NCBI RefSeq assembly: GCF_001279005.1
Contig: NZ_LGCN01000199.1
Span: 1-64,000 of the forward strand
Length of the DNA stretch: 64,000 nt
Direction: 5' to 3'
Source of the DNA: Streptomyces caelestis
GTDB lineage: Bacteria; Actinomycetota; Actinomycetes; Streptomycetales; Streptomycetaceae
The position numbers and the translations under genes are program-made. This document shows positions 9,827 to 18,336 of this stretch, in pieces (positions within the stretch are counted from its first letter, which is position 1; each line of letters begins with the position of its first letter). The notes beneath the pieces were generated by a model. The model was not told the DNA's origin, ran no database searches, and worked only from the letters and a program-made list of their open reading frames with translations.

Positions 9827-10207
9827 GTGTCACGGTCCGAACGCTCGCCCCTGCTGCTCGCCGGCCTGCTGGCCGTCGCGGGCGCCGCCCACTTCGCCGC
9901 CCCCCGTCAGTTCGACCACATCGTGCCGCGCTCCCTGCCCGGCTCGCCCCGGACCTGGACCCATGCCAGCGGCGCCGTCGAACTCGCGCTGGCCGCCGGG
10001 CTGGCGCTGCCCCGCACCCGCAGGGCCGCCGCACTGGCCTCGGCGGCCTTCTTCGTCGGCGTGTTCCCCGCCAACGTGAAGATGGCCGTCGACTGGCGGC
10101 ACCGCCCCGCCCCGCAGCGGGCCGCGGCCCTCGGCCGGCTGCCCCTGCAGGTGCCGCTGGTGCTGTGGGCGCGCGGCGTCGCCAAGGGCGCGGAGGGCCG
10201 GTCGTGA
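9827..10207 (+). CDS. Small DoxX-like integral membrane protein
   Basis: A 126-residue protein with about four membrane segments (LLLAGLLAVAGAAHFA, AVELALAAGLALP, AAALASAAFFVGVFPANVKMAV, PLQVPLVLWARGVA). The pattern GAAHFAAPRQFDHIVPRSLPG and the WRHRPAP loop are typical of the DoxX-like/YjdF-related family annotated near thiol peroxidases. DoxX proteins are linked to thiol/redox homeostasis at the membrane. The GTG start has GGAGGAGGAA 5 bases upstream. Its TGA overlaps the peroxiredoxin GTG (GTGA), so the two genes are translationally coupled. Confidence 0.8.
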   Translation: MSRSERSPLLLAGLLAVAGAAHFAAPRQFDHIVPRSLPGSPRTWTHASGAVELALAAGLALPRTRRAAALASAAFFVGVFPANVKMAVDWRHRPAPQRAAALGRLPLQVPLVLWARGVAKGAEGRS

Positions 10208-10662
10208 GCGGGCGGGTGGAGAAGGGCGACACGGCCCCGGACTTCGCGCTCCCGGACGAGGCAGGCAGCGTCCGCCGGCTCTCGGAACTGCTCGCCGAAG
10301 GGCCGGTGGTGCTGTTCTTCTACCCGGCCGCGCTGAGCCCCGGCTGCACCGCGCAGGCCTGTCGCTTCCGCGACCTCGCCGCCGAGTTCGCCGCGGTGGG
10401 CGCGCGGCCGGTGGGCATCAGCGCGGACGCCGTCGAATGGCAGGCGGAGTTCGCCGGCCGGCACTCCCTCGGCATGCCCCTGCTGTCCGACGTCGACGGC
10501 ACGGTCCGTGAGCGGTTCGGGGTGAAGCGGGGGATCGCTCTGGCGCCGACGAAACGGGCCACCTTCGTCATCGGCCGGGACCGCACCGTCCTGGAGGTCG
10601 TGCGCAGCGAACTGCGGATGAACGCCCACGCGGACCGGGCGCTCGCCGCGCTCCGCGCGTAG
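10204..10662 (+). CDS. Peroxiredoxin, BCP/AhpC-TSA type
   Basis: A 152-residue thioredoxin-fold peroxidase. The active site reads FFYPAALSPGCTAQAC: peroxidatic C48 and a second cysteine C53 five residues on, the arrangement of atypical 2-Cys bacterioferritin-comigratory proteins. Substrate is H2O2 or organic hydroperoxide, recycled by thioredoxin. Other family features are GDTAPDFALPDEAG, ISADAVEWQAEFA and a late RATFVIGRDRTV strand. The GTG start overlaps the preceding stop by 4 bases with GGAGGG upstream, forming a two-gene operon with the membrane protein. Confidence 0.92.
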   Translation: MSGRVEKGDTAPDFALPDEAGSVRRLSELLAEGPVVLFFYPAALSPGCTAQACRFRDLAAEFAAVGARPVGISADAVEWQAEFAGRHSLGMPLLSDVDGTVRERFGVKRGIALAPTKRATFVIGRDRTVLEVVRSELRMNAHADRALAALRA

Positions 10663-10722
10663 CGCGGCCCCGGGCGGGCCGTCGCGGTTGATGCGGGGGC
10701 GCAATGGGATGATCCTGGACGA

Positions 10723-13044
10723 ATGGATGACGCCTCCGCCGCGATGGTCGTCGATGCCCGCGGCGTCGTGACGGGGTGGAGCGAGGGCGCCCGGCTGCTG
10801 ACCGGCCACCCGGCCGAGGAGGCCGTGGGGCGGGACGTACGGGCGCTGCTCGCCGAGGACGCGCCGTCCGGCGCCACGCCCCTCCCCTCGGGCCCGGTCA
10901 CGCTGCGTCACCGCGACGGTCACCCCGTACCGGCCCGGCTCACGGTCCGGCCCCTGCTGGACGCCCGGGGCGCCCCGACCGGGCACCTGATCACCGCCGA
11001 GCCGCCCGACGCGGCGCGGACCCCGCTGGCCGCGTGGGCGTTCCAGCAGGCGTCCCTGGCGATCTCGGTCGTCGGCCCCGACCTGCGCTACCTCCTGGTC
11101 AACGACACCGCCTGCCGGCTGCTGGGCGAGTCGCAGGAGAACCTCGTCGGACGGTCCTGCCTGGACACCATGGAGGACGACGAGTACACCCGCGGCCTGG
11201 ACCGGCATCTGCGCCGGGTCACCGGGACGGGCGAGCCGCTGCAGTACGAGGTCTACGCCCAGGCGCCCTCCCAGCCCCGCCCGCGCACCTGGAACATGGA
11301 GATGTGGCCGGTCGCCGGGCCCTCCGGCGAGCCGCTGGGCGCCGCCCTCGCGGCGTTCGACACCACCGAGCAGCACCGGGCCCGGCAGCGGCTGGCCCTG
11401 CTGAACGAGGCCGCGACCGCCATCGGCACCACCCTGGACGTCGTACGCACCGCCGAGGAACTCGTGGCGCTCATGGTCCCGGCGGTCGCCGACTTCGCCG
11501 CCGTCGACCTGCACGACTGGGTCCTCGGCGCCGACGAGCCCCCGGCCCGGCCGGACACCGGGGTCGTGCTGCGCCGGGTGGCGCACGGCTCCGCCGCCGA
11601 GGGCTCCCCCGAGGCGGTCGTGCGCCTCGGTCAGACGGACGTCTACCCGCCCTTCTCCCCGCCCGCGCGGGCGCTGCGCGAGTGCAGGGCGGTGCTCGCC
11701 CGTGCCGGCGAGCCGGACTTCGACCGGTGGATGACGGTGCGCGGCGTCCCCGCGTGCGTCGCCGACGTCCACTCGCTGCTGGCCGTGCCGCTGCGCGCCC
11801 GGGGCGTCGTCCTCGGCGTCGCGGTGGCCGTCCGCAACCTCCACCCCGAGGGGTACGCCGACGACGACGCCGCGCTCGCCGAGGAACTCGCCAGCCGCGC
11901 CGCCGTCTGCGTCGACAACGCCCGCCGCTTCGCCCGCGAACGCGCCACCGCGCTGGCCCTCCAGCACAGCCTGCTGCCGAAAGGGCTGCCCGGGCAGGCC
12001 GCCGTCGAGGTCGCCCACCGCTATCTGCCCACCTCGTCGGCGGCCGGCATCGGCGGCGACTGGTTCGACGTGATCCCGCTGGCCGGCAGCCGGGTCGCCC
12101 TGGTCGTGGGCGACGTCGTCGGCCACGGCATCCCCTCCACGGCCACCATGGGCCGGCTGTGCACGGCCGTGCGCACCCTCGCCGACGTGGACCTCCCGCC
12201 CGACGAACTCCTCACCCACCTCGACGACCTGGTCATCCACCTCGCCGCCGACGACCGCGAGGACGTCGGCGAGCTGGGCTCCACCTGCCTGTACGCCGTC
12301 TACGACCCCGTCTCCCGGCGCCTGACCGTGGCGGCCGCCGGGCACCCCGCGCCCGCCCTCCTGCTGCCCGACGGGACGTGCCGGCTCATCCACGTGAACG
12401 CGGGGCCCCCGCTGGGCGTCGGAGGGCTGCCGTTCGAGGCGACGGAGCTCCAGCTGCCCGAGGGCGCCGTCGTCGCCCTCTACACCGACGGTCTGATCGA
12501 GGGCCGCGACCGTGACATCGACCGCGCCACCGAGGCGCTGTGCCGCGCCCTGGAGGTGCCCGCCGACTCGCTGGAGTCCCTGTGCGACGGCGTGCTGAAG
12601 GACGTACTGCCCGAGGAGCCCGGCGACGACGTGGCGCTGCTCCTGGCCCGCACCCGGGCCCTGGGCGCCGATCAGGTCGCCACGAGGGACGTGCTGCCGG
12701 ACCCCGAGGAGGTGGCCGCCGCCCGGGAGTGGGCCGGCGAACGGCTGGCCGCGTGGGGGCTGGAGGAGATCGCCTTCATCACCGAGCTCGTCGTCAGCGA
12801 ACTGGTCACCAACGCCATCCGGTACGGCGTGCCGCCCGTCCAGCTGCGGCTGATCCGCGACCGCACCCTCATCTGCGAGGTCGCCGACGCCAGCTCCACC
12901 TCACCGCATCTGCGCCGCGCCCACGCCTACGACGAGGGCGGCCGCGGACTGCTGCTGGTGGCCCAGCTCACCCAGCGCTGGGGCAGCCGCCAGACGGACC
13001 GCGGCAAGACGATCTGGGCGGAGCAGCCGCTGCCGCAGCGGTGA
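10723..13044 (+). CDS. PAS-PAS-GAF-SpoIIE phosphatase with C-terminal HATPase
   Basis: A 773-residue cytoplasmic signalling protein. Order: PAS 1 (1-95), PAS 2 (105-220; AISVVGPDLRYLLVNDTACRLLGE), GAF (about 230-405), PP2C/SpoIIE phosphatase (about 425-645) and an RsbW-like HATPase (about 665-770). The phosphatase has the metal aspartate in GIGGDWFDVIPL (D446), VGDVVGHG, AAAGHPAPALLL and EEPGDDVALLL. The HATPase N-box is ELVVSELVTNAIRYG with GGRGLLLVAQLTQRWG. It can in principle dephosphorylate an anti-anti-sigma factor and also act as kinase or sigma binder in one chain. ATG 10723 has a weak ribosome site. No STAS partner is adjacent. Confidence 0.93.
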   Translation: MDDASAAMVVDARGVVTGWSEGARLLTGHPAEEAVGRDVRALLAEDAPSGATPLPSGPVTLRHRDGHPVPARLTVRPLLDARGAPTGHLITAEPPDAARTPLAAWAFQQASLAISVVGPDLRYLLVNDTACRLLGESQENLVGRSCLDTMEDDEYTRGLDRHLRRVTGTGEPLQYEVYAQAPSQPRPRTWNMEMWPVAGPSGEPLGAALAAFDTTEQHRARQRLALLNEAATAIGTTLDVVRTAEELVALMVPAVADFAAVDLHDWVLGADEPPARPDTGVVLRRVAHGSAAEGSPEAVVRLGQTDVYPPFSPPARALRECRAVLARAGEPDFDRWMTVRGVPACVADVHSLLAVPLRARGVVLGVAVAVRNLHPEGYADDDAALAEELASRAAVCVDNARRFARERATALALQHSLLPKGLPGQAAVEVAHRYLPTSSAAGIGGDWFDVIPLAGSRVALVVGDVVGHGIPSTATMGRLCTAVRTLADVDLPPDELLTHLDDLVIHLAADDREDVGELGSTCLYAVYDPVSRRLTVAAAGHPAPALLLPDGTCRLIHVNAGPPLGVGGLPFEATELQLPEGAVVALYTDGLIEGRDRDIDRATEALCRALEVPADSLESLCDGVLKDVLPEEPGDDVALLLARTRALGADQVATRDVLPDPEEVAAAREWAGERLAAWGLEEIAFITELVVSELVTNAIRYGVPPVQLRLIRDRTLICEVADASSTSPHLRRAHAYDEGGRGLLLVAQLTQRWGSRQTDRGKTIWAEQPLPQR

Positions 13045-13216
13045 TCCGCCGCCCGGCTCCCGCCCGACTCCCGTCCGGCTCCGCGGCGGCCCGGACGAGG
13101 CCCCGGCCTGATCGCCCCGGCCGCCCGCCGCGAACCGGGTGCGCCGCGCCTCCGGCCACCCTCCGGCCGCCCGGACGAGAAGCCGTGTCGCGCCGCGCGC
13201 TGTGGCCCCGCACCAC

Positions 13217-13240
13217 GGAGCGGGCTCACCGGCCCGCTCC
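13217..13240. terminator. Bidirectional terminator between convergent genes
   Basis: GGAGCGGGC (13217-13225) pairs perfectly with GCCCGCTCC (13232-13240). It lies in the 239-base gap between the phosphatase stop and the aldo/keto reductase stop, which otherwise shows no gene. Confidence 0.7.
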
Positions 13241-13283
13241 CTCCCGCACGCCACCGCCGCACGCAGCGGCCCCGGACGCCCGG

Positions 13284-14114
13284 TCAGAACTCCTCGTGGA
13301 CCTCCGGATCCCCGCCGATCCGCCGGTGGGCGCGGTCGGCGATCGTCCGCATCTGGGCGGCGTCCAGCGCGAAGCCGAAGACGTCGAGGTTCGCGCGCTG
13401 CCGCCCCGGATCGGACGACTTGGGGACGGGGAGCACGCCCAGCTGGACGTGCCAGCGCAGCACCGCCTGGGCCGGGGTGACCCCGTGCGCCTCGGCGACG
13501 GCGCCCACGGCCCGGTCGTCCAGGAGCGTCGAGCCGCGGCCGAGCGGGCTCCAGCTCTCGATCAGCACGCCCTTGCCGGCGTGGTACGCGCGCAGTTCCT
13601 CCTGCGGGAAGAAGGGGTGCAGCTCGATCTGGTTGACCGAGGGAAGCACCCCGGTCTCCTTCTCCAGCCGCTCGATGTGGGCGGGCGTGAAGTTGGAGAC
13701 GCCGATCGACCGGACGAGCCCGTCCTCACGCAGCTTGATCATGGCCCTCCAGGAGTCGACGTACCGGTCGACGCGGGGGAGCGGCCAGTGGATCAGGTAG
13801 AGGTCGACGTACTCCAGGCCGAGCCGGGCGCGGGACTCCTCGAAGGAGGCGAGGGTCTCCTCGTGGCCGTGGTGCCGGCCCGGGAGCTTCGTCGTCACGA
13901 CGACCTCCTCGCGCGGGACGCCGGCCCGGGCCACGGCACGGCCGACGCCGGTCTCGTTGCGGTAGTTGGCCGCCGTGTCGACGAGGCGGTAGCCCGCCCG
14001 GAGGGCCTCGGCCACCGCCCGCTCCGCCTCGGCGTCGTCCATCGGCCAGGTGCCCAGGCCCAGGGCGGGGATCGTCGTGCCGTCGTTGAGGGTGTGGCTC
14101 GGGATGCCGCTCAT
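13284..14114 (-). CDS. Aldo/keto reductase (2,5-diketo-gluconate reductase type)
   Basis: A 276-residue NADPH-dependent TIM-barrel oxidoreductase. The catalytic tetrad is visible as D in RLVDTAANY, Y in the same run, K in VTTKLPG and H in YLIHWPLP. Cofactor motifs SIGVSNF, SWSPLGRG and VPKSSDPGRQRANLDVFGF are present. The substrate is an unidentified aldehyde or ketone. ATG 14114 has GGAAGG about 9 bases upstream. The gene is divergent from the TauD dioxygenase with a short (112-base) shared promoter region that contains a TTGACA on the plus strand. Confidence 0.95.
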   Translation of the reverse strand: MSGIPSHTLNDGTTIPALGLGTWPMDDAEAERAVAEALRAGYRLVDTAANYRNETGVGRAVARAGVPREEVVVTTKLPGRHHGHEETLASFEESRARLGLEYVDLYLIHWPLPRVDRYVDSWRAMIKLREDGLVRSIGVSNFTPAHIERLEKETGVLPSVNQIELHPFFPQEELRAYHAGKGVLIESWSPLGRGSTLLDDRAVGAVAEAHGVTPAQAVLRWHVQLGVLPVPKSSDPGRQRANLDVFGFALDAAQMRTIADRAHRRIGGDPEVHEEF

Positions 14115-14226
14115 CGGGGTGCCTTCCCGTTGACAGTGTCGTCCCCCCAGCGTCGGGGAGGAGGGGTCGATGATCAACCGGACGGGTAGGGAGACCGGTG
14201 GGGACGACCGACGGAGTGGGGAACGC

Positions 14227-15192
14227 ATGACGACGCACGGGGACGGCGCGGGGGAGGACACGGCGGTGGAGGTGCGCCCGGTCACCGGGCACATCGGGGC
14301 CGAGATCACCGGTGTCGACCTCGCCGGTGACCTCGACGCCGCCGTGATCGCCGCCGTCAGGGCGGCGGTGCTGCGCTGGAAGGTGGTGTTCTTCCGCGGA
14401 CAGCGCCTCGACCACGCCGCGCACGTGGCGCTGGCCCGCCGGTTCGGCGAACCGGTCGTGCTGCCCCGGCGCGGCAGGGCGTCCCCGCCGGACTTCCCCG
14501 AGATCGAGACCACCGCCGACCGGCTGGAGCTCGGCGGCCGCTTCGGCATGGAGCACGACGAGTGGCTGCGGCGGCGCCGCCACACCCTGCTGCGCGGCTG
14601 GCACTGCGACCACGGCGCCCGGGTCGACCCGCCGGCCGCGACGATCCTGCGCGCCGAGACCGTTCCGCCGTACGGCGGCGACACCACCTGGTCGAACCTG
14701 GCCGCGGCGTACGCCGGACTGTCCGCGCCGGTGCGGGAGTTCGCCGACCGGCTGCGCGCCGAGCACCGGCTGGGGGTCGGCTACCAGCCCCGCCCCGGCG
14801 ACGACGCCTATCTGCGCCACCTGCTGGACCGCCAGACCGCCTCGGAGCACCCCTTGGTGCGCGTCCACCCGGAGACCGGGGAGCGGGTGCTGTTCGTCAA
14901 CGGCTACTACGTCGAGCAGATCACCGGCCTGTCCCGCCCCGAGAGCGCGGCCGTCCTCCAGATGCTCCTGGAGCAGGCCACCCGGCCCGAGTACACCGTG
15001 CGGCTGCGCTGGGAGCCGGGCAGCGTGGCGTTCTGGGACAACCGGGCCACCATCCACCTGGCCCCCGGCGACACCGCCCACCTCGACCACCCGCGGATCA
15101 TGCACCGGGTGATGCTCGCCGGCGACGTCCCGGTCGGCGTGGACGGCAGGCCCTCGCGACCGGTCACCGGTACCGCCCCCGGCCGCTGGTAG
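14227..15192 (+). CDS. TauD/TfdA family Fe(II)/2-oxoglutarate dioxygenase
   Basis: A 321-residue dioxygenase. The facial triad is H-x-D in RGWHCDHGARVD and the distal His in RIMHRVMLAGD; the 2-oxoglutarate arginine follows. TGHIGAEITGVDLAGDL and VFFRGQRLDHAAHVALARRFG are strong TauD features, and TVRLRWEPGSVAFWDNRATIH is the late barrel. The substrate could be a sulfonate, sulfate ester or other carboxylate; it is not resolvable. I chose ATG 14227. An upstream ATG at 14170 has a stronger ribosome site (GGAGGAGGGG) and would add 19 residues but leaves only 55 bases to the divergent gene. Confidence 0.92.
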   Translation: MTTHGDGAGEDTAVEVRPVTGHIGAEITGVDLAGDLDAAVIAAVRAAVLRWKVVFFRGQRLDHAAHVALARRFGEPVVLPRRGRASPPDFPEIETTADRLELGGRFGMEHDEWLRRRRHTLLRGWHCDHGARVDPPAATILRAETVPPYGGDTTWSNLAAAYAGLSAPVREFADRLRAEHRLGVGYQPRPGDDAYLRHLLDRQTASEHPLVRVHPETGERVLFVNGYYVEQITGLSRPESAAVLQMLLEQATRPEYTVRLRWEPGSVAFWDNRATIHLAPGDTAHLDHPRIMHRVMLAGDVPVGVDGRPSRPVTGTAPGRW

Positions 15193-15193
15193 C

Positions 15194-16699
15194 TCACCCG
15201 AGGGGGATGGTCACCTCGTCCTCGACCGGCGGGGCGACCTCCTGCGCGCGGTGGCCGGTGGCCGCGTGACAGCGCAGCCGGACCGCCTCCGGGCTCACGT
15301 CCAGCCGCAGGAAGCACTTGAAGAACGGCGGGCTGTGGGTGGCCGAACCCGGTGAGAACAGCGACGTGTAGGCCTTGCGCACGGGCAGCCGCAGCCGCTT
15401 GCCCCGGTCGGGCCGGCGTCCGGTGCCGAGCAGCCCGGCGACCAGCCGCATCCGGCGGGTGACCCGCGTCGGCGCGCCCGGGGCCCGGGTGGGGCCGATG
15501 CCGAGGCGTTCGGCGATCACGGCCATCGCCTCGGCGTCGGTGAGGGCGAAGAAGCGGCGCAGCCGCAGCCGGCGCCCGTACAGGGCGCTGTAGAAGGCCA
15601 GGGAGTCGCCGCGCAGCGGATAGCAGCGGAAGTCCCGCTCGGTGACACCGGCGACGTCCACCCGGGGGATGGTGTGGGTGGCGTGGGTGAAGGCGCCGCC
15701 GCCGCCCGCCACCACGTACTGCAGGGTGCGCCCGTCGTCCAGGCGTACCGGGTAGCGCTGGTAGTTGTGGATGTCGCCGCCTATCGCGGCCACGTAGTGG
15801 TGGGCGGGGTCGCGGACGACGTCGTCGACGGTGCCGCCGCCCTCGATCGGGCACGGGTGGTGCTCGCCGTCCACGTACAGGGGCGAGCCCGTGACGAGGA
15901 TCTTCGGACGCGGGCCGCGGGAGACCTCCCGCAGCCACGCGCCCTGTTCGGCGTCGACGGTGCCCAGCAGTCCCGTGTCGATGCCGACGATCCGCACAGG
16001 CCCGGCGTCGATCGCCCAGTACGGCCCCGGCTGCACCGCCCGCTGGGCGGGCGCGGACCGCATCGCGCGCGCCTCGTCCAGGCGCCCGCCGTCCCCGGCG
16101 CGCGGCCGGTGCCACAACAGGGAGCGCAGCCGGGCGCGGCTGAGCGGGCGTGGCGCCGGAGCGGGCGGCAGCGGCGGGGCGTCGCCGCAGAAGACGCGCA
16201 TGAAGCCGCCGAGGTCCTCGTACCAGTCGTGGTTGCCCGGTATCGCGTAGACCGGCGCCGGGTAGTCCCGGTACGGGCGGAAGAACTTGTCGGCGTAGTC
16301 GTCGGCGCTGCCCACCGGGTAGATCACATCGCTGGCGAGCACGGCGAAGGCGGTGTCCCGGCCCTCCTCCAGCAGCCCGGGCACCATCGCGTACTGGGGC
16401 TCGCCGCCCTCGCCGGTGTCGCCGATCACCAGGAACGAGAACCGGTCCGGATCGTCGCGCCGGATCACCTTGTCGGCGGGCGCGCCGGCCGCCGCCCGCT
16501 GGGCCACCCAGCGGGCGCGGGTGTCTCCCGTGGGGTCGCCGAGCCAGGAGGCCAGCACCCCGTTGCGGGCGGCCCACAGCGTTCTCGGGTCGAACCAGGA
16601 GATCTTCTCGACCTTGTGCGGCATCAGCCGCCGGTACGTACCGCGTTCGGCGGCGCCCCAGCCGGCGCCCTCGGCGGTATCGCGTGAGGATTCGGACAC
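15194..16699 (-). CDS. Metallophosphatase (calcineurin-like), large type
   Basis: A 501-residue metallophosphoesterase. Motifs in order: FLVIGDTGEGG (first metal aspartate), LASDVIYPVG, PVYAIPGNHDWYE (GNHD), and AAIGGDIHNYQRY (GDIHNY). The central insert carries an arginine-rich loop. The C-terminal ~150 residues (FALTDAEAMAVIAE..., CFLRLDVSPEAVRLRCHAATG) form an extra domain found in actinobacterial homologues. There is no signal peptide, so it acts in the cytoplasm or at the inner membrane face. Substrate is unknown. GTG 16699 gives the sequence VSESSRDTAEG with a weak ribosome site; its stop is 1 base from the convergent TauD stop. Confidence 0.88.
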   Translation of the reverse strand: MSESSRDTAEGAGWGAAERGTYRRLMPHKVEKISWFDPRTLWAARNGVLASWLGDPTGDTRARWVAQRAAAGAPADKVIRRDDPDRFSFLVIGDTGEGGEPQYAMVPGLLEEGRDTAFAVLASDVIYPVGSADDYADKFFRPYRDYPAPVYAIPGNHDWYEDLGGFMRVFCGDAPPLPPAPAPRPLSRARLRSLLWHRPRAGDGGRLDEARAMRSAPAQRAVQPGPYWAIDAGPVRIVGIDTGLLGTVDAEQGAWLREVSRGPRPKILVTGSPLYVDGEHHPCPIEGGGTVDDVVRDPAHHYVAAIGGDIHNYQRYPVRLDDGRTLQYVVAGGGGAFTHATHTIPRVDVAGVTERDFRCYPLRGDSLAFYSALYGRRLRLRRFFALTDAEAMAVIAERLGIGPTRAPGAPTRVTRRMRLVAGLLGTGRRPDRGKRLRLPVRKAYTSLFSPGSATHSPPFFKCFLRLDVSPEAVRLRCHAATGHRAQEVAPPVEDEVTIPLG

Positions 16700-16703
16700 C
16701 GGT

Positions 16704-16721
16704 GCACCGTAACAACGGTGC
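16704..16721. promoter_or_regulatory. Perfect hairpin at metallophosphatase start
   Basis: GCACCGT (16704-16710) pairs with ACGGTGC (16715-16721) around AACA, 5 bases before the metallophosphatase GTG. It could be an operator, or a terminator of the upstream dienelactone hydrolase transcript on the same strand. Confidence 0.4.
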
Positions 16722-16787
16722 GAGGGCCGGCCGCAGAGCGGGGTGCCGGTGAATCCCCGCCCTACGGACACGAGTTGGGGACGACGG

Positions 16788-17573
16788 TCAGAAGGTGCGT
16801 GCCAACAGGCCGAGCAGCGCCGCCCAGTGACGCTCGTCCGCCTCCTTGTCGTACGCGGCCGTGTCGGACTGGGTGTAACCGTGTCCGGCCCCGGCGTACA
16901 CCTCGCAACGGTGCCGGACACCGGCGTCCGTCAGGGCCCGCTCCAGGCGTTCGATCTGCTCCGGGGGCAGCGAGCGGTCCCGGTCGGCGTGGCCGAAGTA
17001 CACCTCGGCGGTGATCCGGCCGGCCACCAGGTGCGGACTGTCCGGCGCGTCCGTCGCCAGCCGGCCCCCGTGGAACCCGGCCGCGGCGGCCACCCGGTCC
17101 GGGTAGGCGCCGGCGGTGCGCAGGGCCAGGGCCGCGCCCATGCAGTAGCCGGTCACCGCCACCGGGCCGCCGGCCGCCGCCGGGCACTCGGCGAGCCATC
17201 GCAGATACGCCCCGGCGTCCCGCATCGCCCGCTCGGGCGTCAGCGCCCGCATGGTCGGACGGAGCCGCCGGAAGATCTCCGGCCGCGCCCCCGCGTCGAT
17301 GAACTCCGGCAGCTCGACCACCGGGGCGCGCCCGCGCCGGTGGAAGACGTTCGGCACCAGGACGGTGTAGCCGGCCCGCGCCAGCCGGTCGGCCATCTCC
17401 CGCAGCCGCGGACGCAGGCCGTAGGCGTCCATGTACCACAGGACCGCGGGGCGGGCGCCCCCCTCCACGGGACGCGTCAGATACGCGTCGACGGTCCCGT
17501 CCTCGGTGCGGATGTCGACGTCGGTTCCCCGTACGGCGGTCACCACCGGACCGTCGCCCTCACCCGGACTCAC
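16788..17573 (-). CDS. Dienelactone hydrolase family protein
   Basis: A 261-residue alpha/beta hydrolase. The nucleophile elbow is VTGYCMGAALALR with C144, as in true dienelactone hydrolases. The acid is D197 in FGHADRD and the histidine is H231 in GAGHGYTQSD. Substrate is probably a lactone or ester from aromatic catabolism or xenobiotics, not defined here. The GTG start (17573) overlaps the YciO stop by 4 bases, so the two are translationally coupled. An internal start cannot be excluded because the ribosome site is poor. Confidence 0.92.
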   Translation of the reverse strand: MSPGEGDGPVVTAVRGTDVDIRTEDGTVDAYLTRPVEGGARPAVLWYMDAYGLRPRLREMADRLARAGYTVLVPNVFHRRGRAPVVELPEFIDAGARPEIFRRLRPTMRALTPERAMRDAGAYLRWLAECPAAAGGPVAVTGYCMGAALALRTAGAYPDRVAAAAGFHGGRLATDAPDSPHLVAGRITAEVYFGHADRDRSLPPEQIERLERALTDAGVRHRCEVYAGAGHGYTQSDTAAYDKEADERHWAALLGLLARTF

Positions 17574-18190
17574 TCGAACCGCGAGACGTCGCCGGCGCCC
17601 CTGCGCACGATCTCCGCCTCGCCGCCCGAGAAGTCGATCACGGTGGTCGGCTCGGTGCCGCAGTCGCCGGAGTCGAGCACCGCGTCCACCTGGTGGTCGA
17701 GCAGGTCCTTGATCTCCCAGCCCTGGGTCATCGGCTCGTCCTCGCCGGGCAGCAGCAGGGTGCTGGACAGGAGCGGCTCACCGAGTTCGGCCAACAGGGC
17801 CTGGGTGACGACGTGGTCCGGGATGCGCACGCCGACCGTCTTCTTCTTGGGGTGCATCAGCATGCGCGGCACCTCCTTCGTCGCGGGCAGGATGAACGTG
17901 TAGCTGCCCGGGGTCGACGCCTTCACCGCGCGGAACACGTCGTTGTCGATCCGCACGAACTGGCCGAGCTGCGCGAAGTCCCGGCACATCAGGGTGAAGT
18001 GGTGCCGGTCGTCCAGCTTGCGGATCGTGCGGATCCGGTCGATGCCGGAACGACTGCCCAGACGGCAGCCGAGTGCGTAGCAGGAGTCCGTGGGATACGC
18101 GACGAGGGCGTCGGAGCGGATGCTCTCGGCGACCTGCGCGATGGTGCGCGGCTGGGGGTTGTCGGGGTGCACGTCGAAGTACTTCGCCAT
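17570..18190 (-). CDS. YrdC/YciO (Sua5 superfamily) protein
   Basis: A 206-residue L-threonylcarbamoyladenylate synthase-like protein of the YciO branch. Motifs: ALVAYPTDSCYALGCRLGS, HHFTLMCRDFAQLGQF, STPGSYTFILPATKEVPR, KTVGVRIPDHVV and ...LLSSTLLLPG. This branch lacks the C-terminal Sua5 domain, and its role is less certain than that of the tRNA t6A enzyme TsaC/Sua5. The ATG is at 18190. Dienelactone hydrolase follows with a 4-base overlap. It is divergent from the PucR-like regulator 146 bases away. Confidence 0.92.
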   Translation of the reverse strand: MAKYFDVHPDNPQPRTIAQVAESIRSDALVAYPTDSCYALGCRLGSRSGIDRIRTIRKLDDRHHFTLMCRDFAQLGQFVRIDNDVFRAVKASTPGSYTFILPATKEVPRMLMHPKKKTVGVRIPDHVVTQALLAELGEPLLSSTLLLPGEDEPMTQGWEIKDLLDHQVDAVLDSGDCGTEPTTVIDFSGGEAEIVRRGAGDVSRFE

Positions 18191-18336
18191 TCACCGAGCT
18201 TATGCCGCCCGGGGGCCGAGGGCCGCACACGCCGTTTCGGGGCGGGGCGCGCGGACGCGGGGTGAGCCGCGCGCACGGGTGGGGTAACGTCCCCGGCCTG
18301 GGCCGGGAACGACGAGCGGACGAGGGGAAGGCCGGG

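Noticed and set aside
9907..12393. Long antisense open frame (828 residues) under the DoxX-like, peroxiredoxin and SpoIIE genes
   Set aside because: It is low-complexity Gly/Val/Ala/Arg text with no domain. It is a shadow of the coding strand.
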